Shown piece after piece: positions 17,303 through 26,761 of a DNA stretch of 61,815 bases. The position numbers and the translations under genes are program-made. Source of the DNA: DATJFH01 sp035495815 (GTDB taxonomy: Bacteria > Acidobacteriota > Terriglobia > Bryobacterales > Bryobacteraceae); contig DATJFH010000245.1 in the NCBI GenBank assembly GCA_035495815.1, positions 1 to 61,815 on the forward strand. Reading direction: 5' to 3'. Numbering within the stretch: position 1 is the stretch's first letter; the number at the start of each line of letters is the position of its first letter. The notes under the pieces are model-generated. The model was not told the DNA's origin. It did not search any database and was given only the letters and a program-made list of their open reading frames with translations.

Positions 17303-18730
17303 ATGTCTGAACATATCCGCATCACCCGCAACCGTCGCGAATTTCTCTGCGACGCATTCTGCGGCTTCGGAGCGCTGGCCTTCGGCGCCATGCTGCAGCA
17401 GCAGGACCTCCGCGCCGCCGCCGCCTTGAATCCCCTCGCCGCCAAGGCGCCGCATATGCCGGATAAGGCAAAAGCGAAATCCGTGGTCTTCCTCTTCATG
17501 TCCGGCGGCCCCAGCCACATGGAGACCTTCGACCCCAAGCCGCTGCTCAACAAGCTCAACGGTCAGAAACGCCCGGCCAGCTTCGGAGAAGCGAAATACC
17601 AGTTCGTCGGCGCCGAGGCCACTCTGCTCGGGACCAAACGCACCTTCAAGCGCTACGGGAAAAGCGGAATCGAAGTCTCCGACCTGCTCCCGCACACCGC
17701 CGAATGCATCGACGACATCGCCGTCATCCGCTCCTGCCATGGCGACATGGTGGTGCACTCGGCCGCGCAATACCAGTTGTTCACCGGCCGCGTCATTCCC
17801 GGCTTCCCCAGCATGGGCTCGTGGACCATCTATGGCCTCGGCTCGGAAAGCGAATCCCTGCCCGCCTACGTCGTGCTCCCCGACCCCCATGGCGCCCAGG
17901 AAGCCGGCCAGCCTCTGTACGCGAATGGCTTCCTCCCCGCCGTCTACCAGCCCACCATGTTCCGCCCGGGCGATAAGCCCGTACTGAATCTCGATCTGCC
18001 CTCCGGCGTCAGCATGGATCAGCGCCGCAAGACCCTCGACCTCATCCGCGGCCTCAACCAGGCCAATATGGCTCCGGACGATACCGAGTTCGCCGCCCGC
18101 ATCAACGCCTACGACCTCGCGTTCAAGATGCAGGTGGAGGCGCCCGCCATTTTCGACCTCTCCACCGAGCCGCGGGAAACGCTCGACATGTACGGCATCG
18201 GTAAGCAGCCGACCGACGATTACGGCCGCCGCTGCCTCCTCACCCGGCGCCTCATCGAGAAGGGCGTCCGCTTCGTTTGTCCGGTCTCCGGCGGCGGCAC
18301 CGGCAACCTGCAGTGGGACGCGCATGAGAACATCGAGGAGAATCACCTGCGCATGGCCGCGCAAACCGATCAGCCGGTAGCCGCCCTCCTCAAGGACCTC
18401 AAGCGCCGCGGACTTCTCGACACCACGCTCGTCCTCTGGGGCGGCGAGTTTGGCCGCTCGCCCGAATCGCAGGGCAGCAAGGGCCGCGACCACCACAACC
18501 TCGGCTTCAGCATGTGGATGGCGGGCGGCGGGATCAAGGGCGGCCAGGTGGTCGGCGGCACCGATGAGATCGGACTCCGCGCGGTCGACAAGCCGTACCA
18601 CTTCCGCGACATCCACACCACCATGCTCCATCAGCTCGGCCTCAACCAGGATGCGTTGAGCTACCTCCATCAGGGACGCAAAGAGCGTCTGACCGAAGTC
18701 CACGGCACGGTGATCTCCGAGATCGTGTAG
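17303..18730 (+). CDS. DUF1501 family protein with Tat signal (second copy)
   Basis: A 475-residue DUF1501 protein. From the ATG at 17303 it begins MSEHIRITRNRREFL, a normal-length n-region for a twin-arginine signal, and a GGATGG sequence sits 8 bases upstream. In-frame starts at 17249 and 17291 are possible; the first overlaps the upstream stop codon. Landmarks: FLFMSGGPSHMETFDPKP near residue 60 and LWGGEFGRSPESQ followed by RDHHNLGFSMWMAGGGIKGG. It pairs with the preceding DUF1549/DUF1553 gene just as in the divergent operon. Activity is unproven. Confidence 0.83.
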   Translation: MSEHIRITRNRREFLCDAFCGFGALAFGAMLQQQDLRAAAALNPLAAKAPHMPDKAKAKSVVFLFMSGGPSHMETFDPKPLLNKLNGQKRPASFGEAKYQFVGAEATLLGTKRTFKRYGKSGIEVSDLLPHTAECIDDIAVIRSCHGDMVVHSAAQYQLFTGRVIPGFPSMGSWTIYGLGSESESLPAYVVLPDPHGAQEAGQPLYANGFLPAVYQPTMFRPGDKPVLNLDLPSGVSMDQRRKTLDLIRGLNQANMAPDDTEFAARINAYDLAFKMQVEAPAIFDLSTEPRETLDMYGIGKQPTDDYGRRCLLTRRLIEKGVRFVCPVSGGGTGNLQWDAHENIEENHLRMAAQTDQPVAALLKDLKRRGLLDTTLVLWGGEFGRSPESQGSKGRDHHNLGFSMWMAGGGIKGGQVVGGTDEIGLRAVDKPYHFRDIHTTMLHQLGLNQDALSYLHQGRKERLTEVHGTVISEIV

Positions 18731-20316
18731 TGGCCAAGGCCCCGCCGGCGGTCCTGGTTTCACTGGCCGCGGTTTTCTTTTCTCTTCCCGTGCTCCTCTA
18801 CGGATTCCCCGTGCTGGCTCACGATGGGCCGGTTCACCTGCTGTACACCCGCCAGTTCGGGGCCCAATTCTGGTCGGGCGAGTTATACCCGCGCTGGCTG
18901 ATGGGGACCCACCACGGCTTCGGCAGTCCGGCCTTCTTCGTGTATGCGCCGCTTCCTTACTGGGTGACGTCCCTGCTCGCCCCTCTCGGACACGTGGAGT
19001 TGAGCGCGGCCGCCGTGCTTGCGCTGTGGGGTTCGGGCATTGCCGCCTGGCTGTGGCTGCGCCGCGTCGCGAGCGAAGCCGGCGCCGTCGCCGGCGCGGT
19101 GGTCTATATGGGCTCGGCCTACCACCTCACCGTCGATCTCTACATGCGCGCCGCCTTCGCCGAGTTCTGGTCGTTCGTCTGGTTCCCGTTCATCCTGCTG
19201 TTCACCGGCGGTGTCATCGGCCGGAAGCCGCGCGCCCTCGCCGGGCTCGCCGCCGTCTACGCGCTGCTCGTCATGACGCACCTGCTCAGCGCCCTGATTT
19301 TCTCTCCTCTGCCGCTCGCCTATGCCTGGTTCCTCTCGAAACCCGGCGACCGGCTCCGCTCGCTGGCCTCCGTCAGCCTGTCCCTTCTCCTCGGGACCGG
19401 ATTGGCCGCAATCTATCTTCTGCCCGCGCTCGGCCACCGCGCCTACCTCTCCTCGGCCAGGTACCTGCTCCAGCCCGTGTACAACTGGCGAAACAACTTC
19501 CCGCCCCTCGATACCCGGCTCTTTGAAATCCAGGGAACCTGGCCGGAATTCGTCCAGTTCCTCTCGATCCTCATCGTCCTGTTTGCCCTCGCGTTGGCCT
19601 GCTTTGCCTCCATTTCGCGGGGTCGGGCGGCCCGTTTCTGGCTGGCCGCGGGCGCTGCCAGCCTCCTCATGACCACCCCGCTCAGCATCCCCGTCTGGCG
19701 TCTGCTCCCCATCCTGGCGCAATTGCAGCTCCCTTGGCGATTCCTGATGGTCGCCACGCTGGCCGTTTCTGCTTTATCCGCCTTGTCCTGGGGCGCCCCA
19801 TCGCGAGCCGCCGCAGCCGGATTGGCTTCCATCGCCCTCTTGTGGCTGTCGTTTTTCGGCTATATGGGATATCGAATCTCGCGCCAGAATCACGCCACCG
19901 CCTGGTCTGCGGATTTCTCGATGGACCCCTTCCTCAGCGACTGGACCGCTTCCGCGCAAGCCAATCAGGCGATGGAGCGGGTTCGCATCGAAAGCGGTCA
20001 GGGCAGCGTGGACGTGTTGAAGTGGGCGCCGCGCGATATCCGCGTCAGACTACGATGCCCCGCCGGCTGCGCCCTGCTCTTCCATCAGTTCTACTACCCC
20101 GGCTGGAGAGTCAGCGGACCGGCCGCCCTCGAACCGTCCGATCAGAACCTGATTCGCGTCAAGGCCCCCGCCGGCGACTACCGGCTCGAGCTCCGGCTCG
20201 ACGGCGGGCCGTGGGAACGCGCCGGGCAGTGGGTCAGCGCCATCAGCCTGCTTGCGCTAATGCTTCTCCTGGGACTCAGCGGTTCGCCAGCGCGGCCAGC
20301 ACGTTCGCCGGCGTGA
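18730..20316 (+). CDS. Polytopic membrane protein, GT-C/YfhO-like
   Basis: A 528-residue protein starting at a GTG that shares one base with the DUF1501 stop codon. It contains about ten hydrophobic helices between residues 5 and 405, an early HDGPVHLLYTRQF loop reminiscent of the acidic catalytic loop of GT-C glycosyltransferases, and a C-terminal soluble beta-rich domain (about 410-500) followed by one last membrane helix. Proteins annotated as 6-pyruvoyl-tetrahydropterin synthase-related membrane proteins share this layout. It may transfer a sugar from a lipid carrier; no substrate is evident. Its last 41 bases overlap the end of the convergent molybdenum hydroxylase gene. Confidence 0.7.
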   Translation: MAKAPPAVLVSLAAVFFSLPVLLYGFPVLAHDGPVHLLYTRQFGAQFWSGELYPRWLMGTHHGFGSPAFFVYAPLPYWVTSLLAPLGHVELSAAAVLALWGSGIAAWLWLRRVASEAGAVAGAVVYMGSAYHLTVDLYMRAAFAEFWSFVWFPFILLFTGGVIGRKPRALAGLAAVYALLVMTHLLSALIFSPLPLAYAWFLSKPGDRLRSLASVSLSLLLGTGLAAIYLLPALGHRAYLSSARYLLQPVYNWRNNFPPLDTRLFEIQGTWPEFVQFLSILIVLFALALACFASISRGRAARFWLAAGAASLLMTTPLSIPVWRLLPILAQLQLPWRFLMVATLAVSALSALSWGAPSRAAAAGLASIALLWLSFFGYMGYRISRQNHATAWSADFSMDPFLSDWTASAQANQAMERVRIESGQGSVDVLKWAPRDIRVRLRCPAGCALLFHQFYYPGWRVSGPAALEPSDQNLIRVKAPAGDYRLELRLDGGPWERAGQWVSAISLLALMLLLGLSGSPARPARSPA

Positions 20317-22657
20317 ACGGAACCTGCCGCAAGCGGACGCCGGTCGCGTCGAACACCGCGTTGGCGATGGCCGCCGCCGCAATCGTGATCGTCGTCTCTC
20401 CGGCTCCCATCTGCGCCTTGTCGGGACGGTTGATCAGCACCGTCTCGATCACCGGAATCGGGTCGCCGAACTGGAACACCGGGAACCGGCGCCAGTCCGT
20501 CGACGTGATCGAGAAATCGTTCCAGCGGATCTCTTCGTGCAGCGCCCGGCTCATCCCCTGCATGGCGCCGCCCTCCATCTGGTTTCGCAGTCCGTCGGGA
20601 TTCGACACCGGGCCGGAATCGCCGCTGGCGACAAAGCGTTTCACCGTGATCACGCCGCTGTCCTGGTTGACCTCCACCTCCGCCACCAGCGCGCAGTATC
20701 CGTTGTTGCCCTCGTAGAGCACGGCCGCAATGCCGCGTCCGGTGACGACGCCGGTCCTGCCGTTCCCCGGCTTGGGCGACGGACGCGTGTCCCAGTTGGC
20801 CGCCTTCGCCGCGCCCGTAATCACGTCCATCAGCCGCTGATCCGTGAGGTGCCGCAAACGATACTCCACCGGATCGGCCTTCACCGCCGCCGCCACTTCG
20901 TCCATGAAGCTCTCGTTGGCGAACGTATTCTGCAGGCGGTTCGGAGAGCGCAGCGGACCGGTAAAGAATGGCGACTCCAGCGTGTGCGTAAGAATCCGCT
21001 CGCTCCGGATCGTCCCCGTCCCGCCCGCATTGCTCCCCACCACTCCCGCCCCGTATGAGGAGGCCGAATTGCCGTTGTTGCTGTACGTGGTGGGCCGCGT
21101 CCCGGCCGACGGCGTGAACGCCGGCAGCGGGAATCCCAACAGCTCGCCCGTGTAGATGTTCCCCGGAGTGGTCGCGTTGGGGCGGTTCCCCTTGCTCAGC
21201 GTCCAGCTCTCGTAATCCCACGCCGTGATCTGCCCTTTGTCGTCGACGCCCGCCCGCAGATCGATCACGAATGCCGGACCGAAGCTCTCTCCACCGGTCA
21301 TTTCGTCCGGCCGCGTGTACTGCACGCGCACCGGCCGCCCTGTCTCCTGCGACATGACCGCCGCGTCGTAGGCGACTGTATCGGCGCCGTTCAGCCCGTA
21401 GCAGCCGGAGCCTTCGAGGTAGATCACCCGCACGCTCTCCTTCGGCAGGTTCAGCACCATGGCCGCGCTGTCGCGCAGGGGATACACTCCCTGCGTCGCG
21501 GACCAGATCGTGGCCGTGGCGCTCGACCCGGTCCCCTTTACATCGGCCACCGCGCAGGACGTCCCCAGCGACCCGTGCGCCTGGTAAGGATGCAGATAGG
21601 TCGCTTTCACCACCCGGGACGCCGCTTGCAGCATCTGATCGGTGTCGTCGGAGAGCACCGAATACGAGTCCCGCGAGGGCTGCTTGCGCATGAAGTTGTA
21701 CAGATCCGCCTGGCTCGGCAGCTTGACGCCGTTCGACCACGTCACCAGCAGGATCTGCGACGCCTGTATGGCGGCCCACTGCGTATCGGCCACCACCCCC
21801 ACGAAATCCTTGCGCCGCACCACCCTCGGATTTCCGGGCAGCCCCTTTAACGAGCTCTCGTCGATGCTGACCACCTTGGCCCCCACCGCCGGCGGACGCA
21901 CCACGCGCCCGTGCAGCATGCCCGGCACGCGCACGTGCTGGACATACTGGAATTGCCCCGTCACCTTCGCCGGGATGTCGTACCGCGGCACGGAGGTTCC
22001 CAGAATCGTGTACTGGCTCGGATCCTTCGGTGTCGCCCTCGCGTTGACCGTCAGGTTGAACCGGTTCCCCCCGATCAGCCGCCCGTAGCTCACCGAGCGG
22101 GAAGGATTGTCCTTCATCGAGATCACGCCGTTTTTCACTTCGAGCTGTGTCACCGGCACGCTGAACTGCGTGGACGCCATCTGGAACAGCATCTCGCGCG
22201 CCGTGGCCAGCGCCTGCCGCAGCGCCCCCGTGCCGAATTGCGTGGGATGACCCTGGCTGCCCGAACTCACTCCCTGATCGGGTGTCAGCGCCGTGTCGCA
22301 GATCACCATCGTGATCCTGTCCAGAGCAACACCCAGTTCCTCCGCGATCAACTGCTGCTGGACCGTGCGAAAACCCTGCCCGAAGTCGCACTTTCCCGCG
22401 TAACCGGTCACCGTGTCGTCCTGCCCGATCGCGATCCAGGAATCCACCTGGTTCCCTTCCGTCGGGCGCGGCGCGGGCAAGCTCGTACCGGTTTGCGCCT
22501 TCAGTCCGGCGCCGCCTCCGGAGAGATTGAAGCTGGCCAGCAGCGCGCCGGCGCCCTTCAGGAATCCACGCCGCGAGAAACCCGCGCTGTCGAGCGCCGC
22601 CAGCGCGTCCGCGGTCATCGATATCGGATCGATGCGGTTCAAATCCGCCCGTCTCAT
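20276..22657 (-). CDS. Molybdopterin-binding large subunit, isoquinoline 1-oxidoreductase beta-like
   Basis: A 793-residue xanthine-dehydrogenase family subunit. The ATG at 22657 overlaps the stop of the small subunit by 4 bases (ATGA). An N-terminal twin-arginine signal (SRRGFLKGAGALLASF) after a 26-residue leader is typical of the IorB-type, periplasmic, monomer-duplicated group. DFGQGFRTVQQQLIAEELG and SSGSQGHPTQFG are molybdopterin-contacting regions, and GGAMQGMSRALHEEI near the C-terminus lies where the catalytic glutamate is expected. With the [2Fe-2S] subunit it should hydroxylate an aromatic heterocycle or oxidise an aldehyde, using water. No cytochrome acceptor subunit follows, so the electron acceptor is unknown. 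Confidence 0.9.
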   Translation of the reverse strand: MRRADLNRIDPISMTADALAALDSAGFSRRGFLKGAGALLASFNLSGGGAGLKAQTGTSLPAPRPTEGNQVDSWIAIGQDDTVTGYAGKCDFGQGFRTVQQQLIAEELGVALDRITMVICDTALTPDQGVSSGSQGHPTQFGTGALRQALATAREMLFQMASTQFSVPVTQLEVKNGVISMKDNPSRSVSYGRLIGGNRFNLTVNARATPKDPSQYTILGTSVPRYDIPAKVTGQFQYVQHVRVPGMLHGRVVRPPAVGAKVVSIDESSLKGLPGNPRVVRRKDFVGVVADTQWAAIQASQILLVTWSNGVKLPSQADLYNFMRKQPSRDSYSVLSDDTDQMLQAASRVVKATYLHPYQAHGSLGTSCAVADVKGTGSSATATIWSATQGVYPLRDSAAMVLNLPKESVRVIYLEGSGCYGLNGADTVAYDAAVMSQETGRPVRVQYTRPDEMTGGESFGPAFVIDLRAGVDDKGQITAWDYESWTLSKGNRPNATTPGNIYTGELLGFPLPAFTPSAGTRPTTYSNNGNSASSYGAGVVGSNAGGTGTIRSERILTHTLESPFFTGPLRSPNRLQNTFANESFMDEVAAAVKADPVEYRLRHLTDQRLMDVITGAAKAANWDTRPSPKPGNGRTGVVTGRGIAAVLYEGNNGYCALVAEVEVNQDSGVITVKRFVASGDSGPVSNPDGLRNQMEGGAMQGMSRALHEEIRWNDFSITSTDWRRFPVFQFGDPIPVIETVLINRPDKAQMGAGETTITIAAAAIANAVFDATGVRLRQVPFTPANVLAALANR

Positions 22658-23121
22658 GCCTTCACCCCCTGCTGGTAGCGCACCAGGGCCTTGATCATGC
22701 GGACATGCGCGTGACAGCGGCACAGCAGCCCCTCCAGCGCATCGGCGATTTCGTCCCGCGTCGCCTCCGGATGCTGGTCGATGAATGCCTTGCCGTACAG
22801 CATCGGCCCGCTGATACAATGCCCGCACTGCAAAGCCTGCTCCGCGATGAAGGCCGATTGGATCGGATGCAGGTTCGCCATTGTGCCCAAACCTTCGATG
22901 GTGAGGATTTTGCGACCGGCCACGTCCGACATCGGCGTCTGGCAGGAGCGAACCGGCTCGTCGTCCACCAGCACCGTGCAGGCGCCGCATTGAGAAAGTC
23001 CGCAGCCGAACTTGGGTCCGTTCAACTGCAGGTCGTCCATCAGGACGTATAACAGCGGAGTTTCGGGATCAAGGTCGGCCGAAAAAGCGCGCCCGTTGAC
23101 CGTAATGCTGATCGCAGCCAT
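22654..23121 (-). CDS. [2Fe-2S] small subunit, isoquinoline 1-oxidoreductase alpha-like
   Basis: A 155-residue iron-sulfur subunit of a molybdenum hydroxylase. The plant-ferredoxin cluster ligands are C40, C45, C48 and C60 (CGLSQCGAC pattern) and the second cluster uses C99, C102, C134 and C136 (CGHC ... CRC). The ATG at 23121 is chosen because AAGGAGGC lies 9 bases upstream and the protein then begins directly with the first beta strand; an in-frame start at 23208 lies ahead of the promoter-like leader and is rejected. It is the first gene of a two-gene operon with the large subunit. Confidence 0.92.
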   Translation of the reverse strand: MAAISITVNGRAFSADLDPETPLLYVLMDDLQLNGPKFGCGLSQCGACTVLVDDEPVRSCQTPMSDVAGRKILTIEGLGTMANLHPIQSAFIAEQALQCGHCISGPMLYGKAFIDQHPEATRDEIADALEGLLCRCHAHVRMIKALVRYQQGVKA

Positions 23122-23190
23122 GAGCTGGTTGCCTCCTTCGCTCTGTGGAAGTTGGACAGGACCTGATAACGCGAGCCGAAGACCGAAGCC

Positions 23191-23219
23191 ATAATACGCC
23201 CCGTTCACCCGCCGGTCAA
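23191..23219 (-). promoter_or_regulatory. Sigma70-type promoter of the molybdenum hydroxylase operon
   Basis: On the minus strand TTGACC (23214-23219) and TATTAT (23191-23196) are separated by exactly 17 bases, one of the best promoters in the window. Transcription would start near 23184, giving a leader of about 60 bases. Confidence 0.75.
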
Positions 23220-23230
23220 GGATTCAAAGC

Positions 23231-23268
23231 CCGAATTCGGAGCCCTGACGGAATTCAGGTCCTGAATT
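23231..23268. promoter_or_regulatory. Tandem palindromes upstream of the molybdenum hydroxylase promoter
   Basis: A perfect 10-bp palindrome CCGAATTCGG (23231-23240) and an 8-bp inverted repeat AATTCAGG-T-CCTGAATT (23252-23268) lie 12 and 33 bases upstream of the -35 element. Both share an AATTC core. Their position fits activator or repressor sites; no regulator gene is adjacent. Confidence 0.5.
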
Positions 23269-23317
23269 TACCCTTGTTAAAGTGCGGGCCGCCAGTCGAT
23301 CGAGCTAAAAACCGTGG

Positions 23318-26300
23318 CTACCACTCCACCCGAACCCCCATCCGCAGGCTTCGCGCCGCGGACTGATCGAGGTTCGAGACGCCCCCCGTAGCCGTAATCA
23401 CGCCCACCTGGCCCAGCGACGTGATGTTCACCTGCGGATTCGCCCAGTTGGGATGATTGAACGCGTTCGTCCCGGTCAACTCCCAGCGCAGCCGGACCCG
23501 CTCGGTGATCGCAAAATATTTCGACACTCCCACGTTGAAAATATTCGATCCCGGCCCCTTGATTACACCCTTCGCGGATGTGCCGAACGAACCGCTGCGC
23601 GGCGCCCCGAATGCCGTCGGATCGAACCAGCGGCTCACCTTCCGCTCATCGAACGGCAGGTTCGGTTCCCGAAGCTCGTCGGGACGGATCGTCACCTGCG
23701 CCGGCGTCCGGCTGCCGGTGAACGTCGTCCCCGTCGGATCCGGCCCCGTCCACAACGGCGTCAGGAACTGGCCGGAATGAATGCTGTACACCCCGCTGAT
23801 TTCCCATCCCCCAAAAGCCAGATCGGCCAGCCGCCCCCGCGACAGATACTTCTTGCCCTTGCCGAACGGAAGCTGCCATACGAAATTGCTGGTGATGCGA
23901 TGCGTCGGAATGTCGAGCCACACAGCCTTCTCGCGCCTCCGGTCATACGCGTTCTCGGGAGATTCCCCGCGCTCGAGGTCGCCGATATCGCGCGCGTACA
24001 CCCAGGAAAACTGGTACGACAGCCCCTTGAAAAAGCGCCGCTCGATCTCCCCCGTCAGCGAGTGATAGTTGTGCCCCGCGCCGTTGTCGTAATAGGTGAT
24101 GCCCGGATAGTTCGGAAACAACCGGGGCTTGTCCACGTACAGCCGGCTGTCTGCGATCGGCTGGTTGATGTTGCGGCCCCATTCGCCCTGCCTCGTGTTG
24201 GTCCCGATGTAGGAGAGACGGAAGCCCGTGTTGAAATGCTCGTGCTCGATCGTGAGATTGTATTGCATGCTGTACGGCGTCCGCAGATCCTGACGGTAGC
24301 CCCCGGGCAGGCCGACCGTCGTCACGCCCGCGGCCGAGGTGGGGAACACGCGCGGGAAAATCACCTCCGGAGCCGCCGGGGAATTGTTCCAGGTCGGCTC
24401 GTTGATCACGAAGGGCGACCCTCCCGCGGTTACCGATCGGGACACCACGTCGTAGAAAATTCCGAACCCGCTCCGGAATACCGTCCTGTTGCCCCACGGC
24501 CGGTAGGCCACCCCGATGCGCGGGGCGAAATTGTTCTTGTCGGTCGACAGCAGCTTCACCGGGTCGTACCCCGCTTTCCCCGCTTCGATGACGTCCACGT
24601 ACCCGCGCGGCAGCAGCGGGCTCACCTGGTTGAGCGCCCCGTCCGGGACCACGATCTTGCCGGTCGCCGCGTCGAACACCGCCTGCCGCCCCCCCAGTTC
24701 CTTCCACCCGGGATGAAACTCGTAGCGCATCCCCAGGCTCAGCGAAAGCTTCGGCGAAATCTTGAAGTCGTCGGTGATGAAGAAATCGCCCGCCCAGCGC
24801 AGCCTCTGGATCAGGATCGGTGGAAACGCGCGCGCCGCCGTCGTCGGGATGCCGAGCAGAAAGTCGCCGTACGGGTGGCCCGTATAGCGGTTCGAAAAGG
24901 TGACGCTGCCGAAGAGCGCGGTCGGCGCCTGGTCGTCGTTAAAAGCCACCCGCGTGAACAGAGCGCCTGCCTTCAGATTGTGTCTCCCGCGGAAGGAGCT
25001 CAGGTGCTCCTGAAACTGCTGCACATAGTTCTCGAATCCGGGATGGCGCCAGTCGTTGTCCACGCCGATGCCCGTCAGGCCGATGCCTGTCCAGCCCACT
25101 TTGAAGATCCCGTTGATGTCCGGCAGGTCGCTCACCAGTCCCTGGATCCCCAGAAATTGCGATACCTCCCTGCCGAGAGTCGGAGGATTCCGCGGATTGT
25201 TGTTGTACGCGAACCCGTAGCGGAATTCGTTCAGCAAATTCGGACGGATGCTGTGCGTGTAGGAGAGGTTGATGCCGCGCGTCGAGCGCGTTTGCCAGTT
25301 CTGGCCGATCGTGGGCAGTCCGCCCGTGTACTGACGGCTGTATTGCCGGTCCCAGGTGAATCGCCCGAAGACGAAGACTTTGTCCGAGAACCGGTGATCG
25401 CCGCGTCCTACCACGTTGGTGCTCGGGTCGTAGGGCCGCGCCTTCTGCTCGCGATAATTCTGATTGCTCAGTACCGATAAATTTCCGAAGTTCGGCAGCG
25501 GAAAGAAGCGGTCCTGTATCTTCTGCGACACGGAGCTGATCCGCGAAACCGGAATCCGATTGTCCGGGAACGGCGCGTTGCTCGCGAAAAAGTCGCGCAC
25601 CACCGTCCCGGGCGCGAGCGCGGAGAAGTCCCCCGTTCGCCATGCGGCCAAAGGCATCGTCGGCGTCAGCAGTTGCTGGATCTGGCTGCCGCGGGAGGTC
25701 TCGTAGGAAAAAGAGAAAAAGGTCTTGTTCTTGCCGTTATAAATCTTCGGCAGCACGAACGGACCGTTCACCAGCACCCCCAGGCTGTGGCTCACGCCCG
25801 CGCCCCGCTGCAGGGCGAACGGATCTCGGGCGCGGAACATCGGCGTGGCATAGTAATCCAGTCCCACCCCGTGGAAATCGTTCCCGCCGCCCTTCGAAAC
25901 CACCGTCACCTGGCCGATCGCGCCGAACTCCGCCGTGTTGTTGGCCATATCGATGCGGAACTCCTCGAAACTCTCGATATAGCTGTACAGCGGGCCGATC
26001 TGCGTGCCGTCGTACCCGTTGGCCACCGTGATCCCGTCGACCGTCATGTCTTCCTGGTTGGCCCGGCTGCCCGCGAAGCGCCGCGTCGAAGATCCCGCGC
26101 CGGCCTGCAGCACGCCCGGTGAAAGCGCTAGAAACGAGCTCAACGACCTCGTGTTCAACGGCAGCGACTTCATCATCACCGCGCCCTTGCTGTCGCTGAT
26201 CCGGGCCGTCTCCGTCTCGATCACCGTCGAGTTGGCGGCCACTTCCACCCTCGTCTCCACCGCCCCGATCTCCAGCCGTACATCCACCCGGCGGACATCC

Positions 26301-26590
26301 AGCGAGACAAGCTGGATATTCTGAATCACCGCTTCCTTGAAGCCGGGCGTCGTCACCCGCAGGTTGTAAACACCCTCGCGAAGCTGGCCGATAGTGTAGA
26401 TCCCGGCCTCGTTGGACTTCGTCGTGTAACGGTAGTTGCTGCCCTGGTGAACAGCCTCCACCGTTACGCCGGTAACTACCGCGCCGTTGGCGTCCGTCAC
26501 CGCGCCGGTGATGGTTGCGAATGTGGTTTGTCCGTATCCGGCGCCAGCCAGCAACAAGGCGACCGCGGCCACACGAAGGCTTCGAGACAT
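23318..26590 (-). CDS. TonB-dependent receptor with N-terminal carboxypeptidase regulatory-like domain
   Basis: A 1090-residue outer-membrane protein of the large acidobacterial receptor type. A signal peptide (residues 1-21) is followed by a carboxypeptidase regulatory-like/Cna-B fold (TITGAVTDANGAVVTGVTVEAV ... GIYTIGQL), a plug domain (RANQEDMTVDGITV; FGAIGQVTVVSKGGGNDFHG) and a long beta barrel ending in RMGVRVEW. The ATG at 26590 is preferred: GGGAGG lies about 6 bases upstream and overlaps the alternative GTG at 26596. Such receptors import oligosaccharides or other large nutrients with TonB energy; the ligand cannot be read from sequence. It has its own promoter. Confidence 0.9.
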   Translation of the reverse strand: MSRSLRVAAVALLLAGAGYGQTTFATITGAVTDANGAVVTGVTVEAVHQGSNYRYTTKSNEAGIYTIGQLREGVYNLRVTTPGFKEAVIQNIQLVSLDVRRVDVRLEIGAVETRVEVAANSTVIETETARISDSKGAVMMKSLPLNTRSLSSFLALSPGVLQAGAGSSTRRFAGSRANQEDMTVDGITVANGYDGTQIGPLYSYIESFEEFRIDMANNTAEFGAIGQVTVVSKGGGNDFHGVGLDYYATPMFRARDPFALQRGAGVSHSLGVLVNGPFVLPKIYNGKNKTFFSFSYETSRGSQIQQLLTPTMPLAAWRTGDFSALAPGTVVRDFFASNAPFPDNRIPVSRISSVSQKIQDRFFPLPNFGNLSVLSNQNYREQKARPYDPSTNVVGRGDHRFSDKVFVFGRFTWDRQYSRQYTGGLPTIGQNWQTRSTRGINLSYTHSIRPNLLNEFRYGFAYNNNPRNPPTLGREVSQFLGIQGLVSDLPDINGIFKVGWTGIGLTGIGVDNDWRHPGFENYVQQFQEHLSSFRGRHNLKAGALFTRVAFNDDQAPTALFGSVTFSNRYTGHPYGDFLLGIPTTAARAFPPILIQRLRWAGDFFITDDFKISPKLSLSLGMRYEFHPGWKELGGRQAVFDAATGKIVVPDGALNQVSPLLPRGYVDVIEAGKAGYDPVKLLSTDKNNFAPRIGVAYRPWGNRTVFRSGFGIFYDVVSRSVTAGGSPFVINEPTWNNSPAAPEVIFPRVFPTSAAGVTTVGLPGGYRQDLRTPYSMQYNLTIEHEHFNTGFRLSYIGTNTRQGEWGRNINQPIADSRLYVDKPRLFPNYPGITYYDNGAGHNYHSLTGEIERRFFKGLSYQFSWVYARDIGDLERGESPENAYDRRREKAVWLDIPTHRITSNFVWQLPFGKGKKYLSRGRLADLAFGGWEISGVYSIHSGQFLTPLWTGPDPTGTTFTGSRTPAQVTIRPDELREPNLPFDERKVSRWFDPTAFGAPRSGSFGTSAKGVIKGPGSNIFNVGVSKYFAITERVRLRWELTGTNAFNHPNWANPQVNITSLGQVGVITATGGVSNLDQSAARSLRMGVRVEW

Positions 26591-26611
26591 TGACACCCTC
26601 CCAGTGACCGG

Positions 26612-26640
26612 ATTATTAACCGTAGGGATTGAAAAGTCAA
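26612..26640 (-). promoter_or_regulatory. Promoter of the TonB-dependent receptor gene
   Basis: TTGACT (26635-26640, minus strand) with AATAAT 17 bases away (26612-26617), or TAATAA at a 16-base spacing. Transcription would start near 26605, leaving a short leader that contains the GGGAGG ribosome site. Confidence 0.65.
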
Positions 26641-26761
26641 TATAAATCGATCAGGAAAGAGCGCCGGGAAATCGGATATGACGATTCGGCCGCTTTGGAT
26701 TGCCGGAGAGTACGCTGCCGGCTCGTCGCGGCCGGACAGACACCGCGATGGGGATTCTCGA

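Noticed and set aside
20276..22990. Longer start (904 residues) for the molybdopterin subunit
   Set aside because: The extra 111 residues are the shifted frame of the iron-sulfur subunit; the ATGA overlap at 22657 gives a normal Tat leader.
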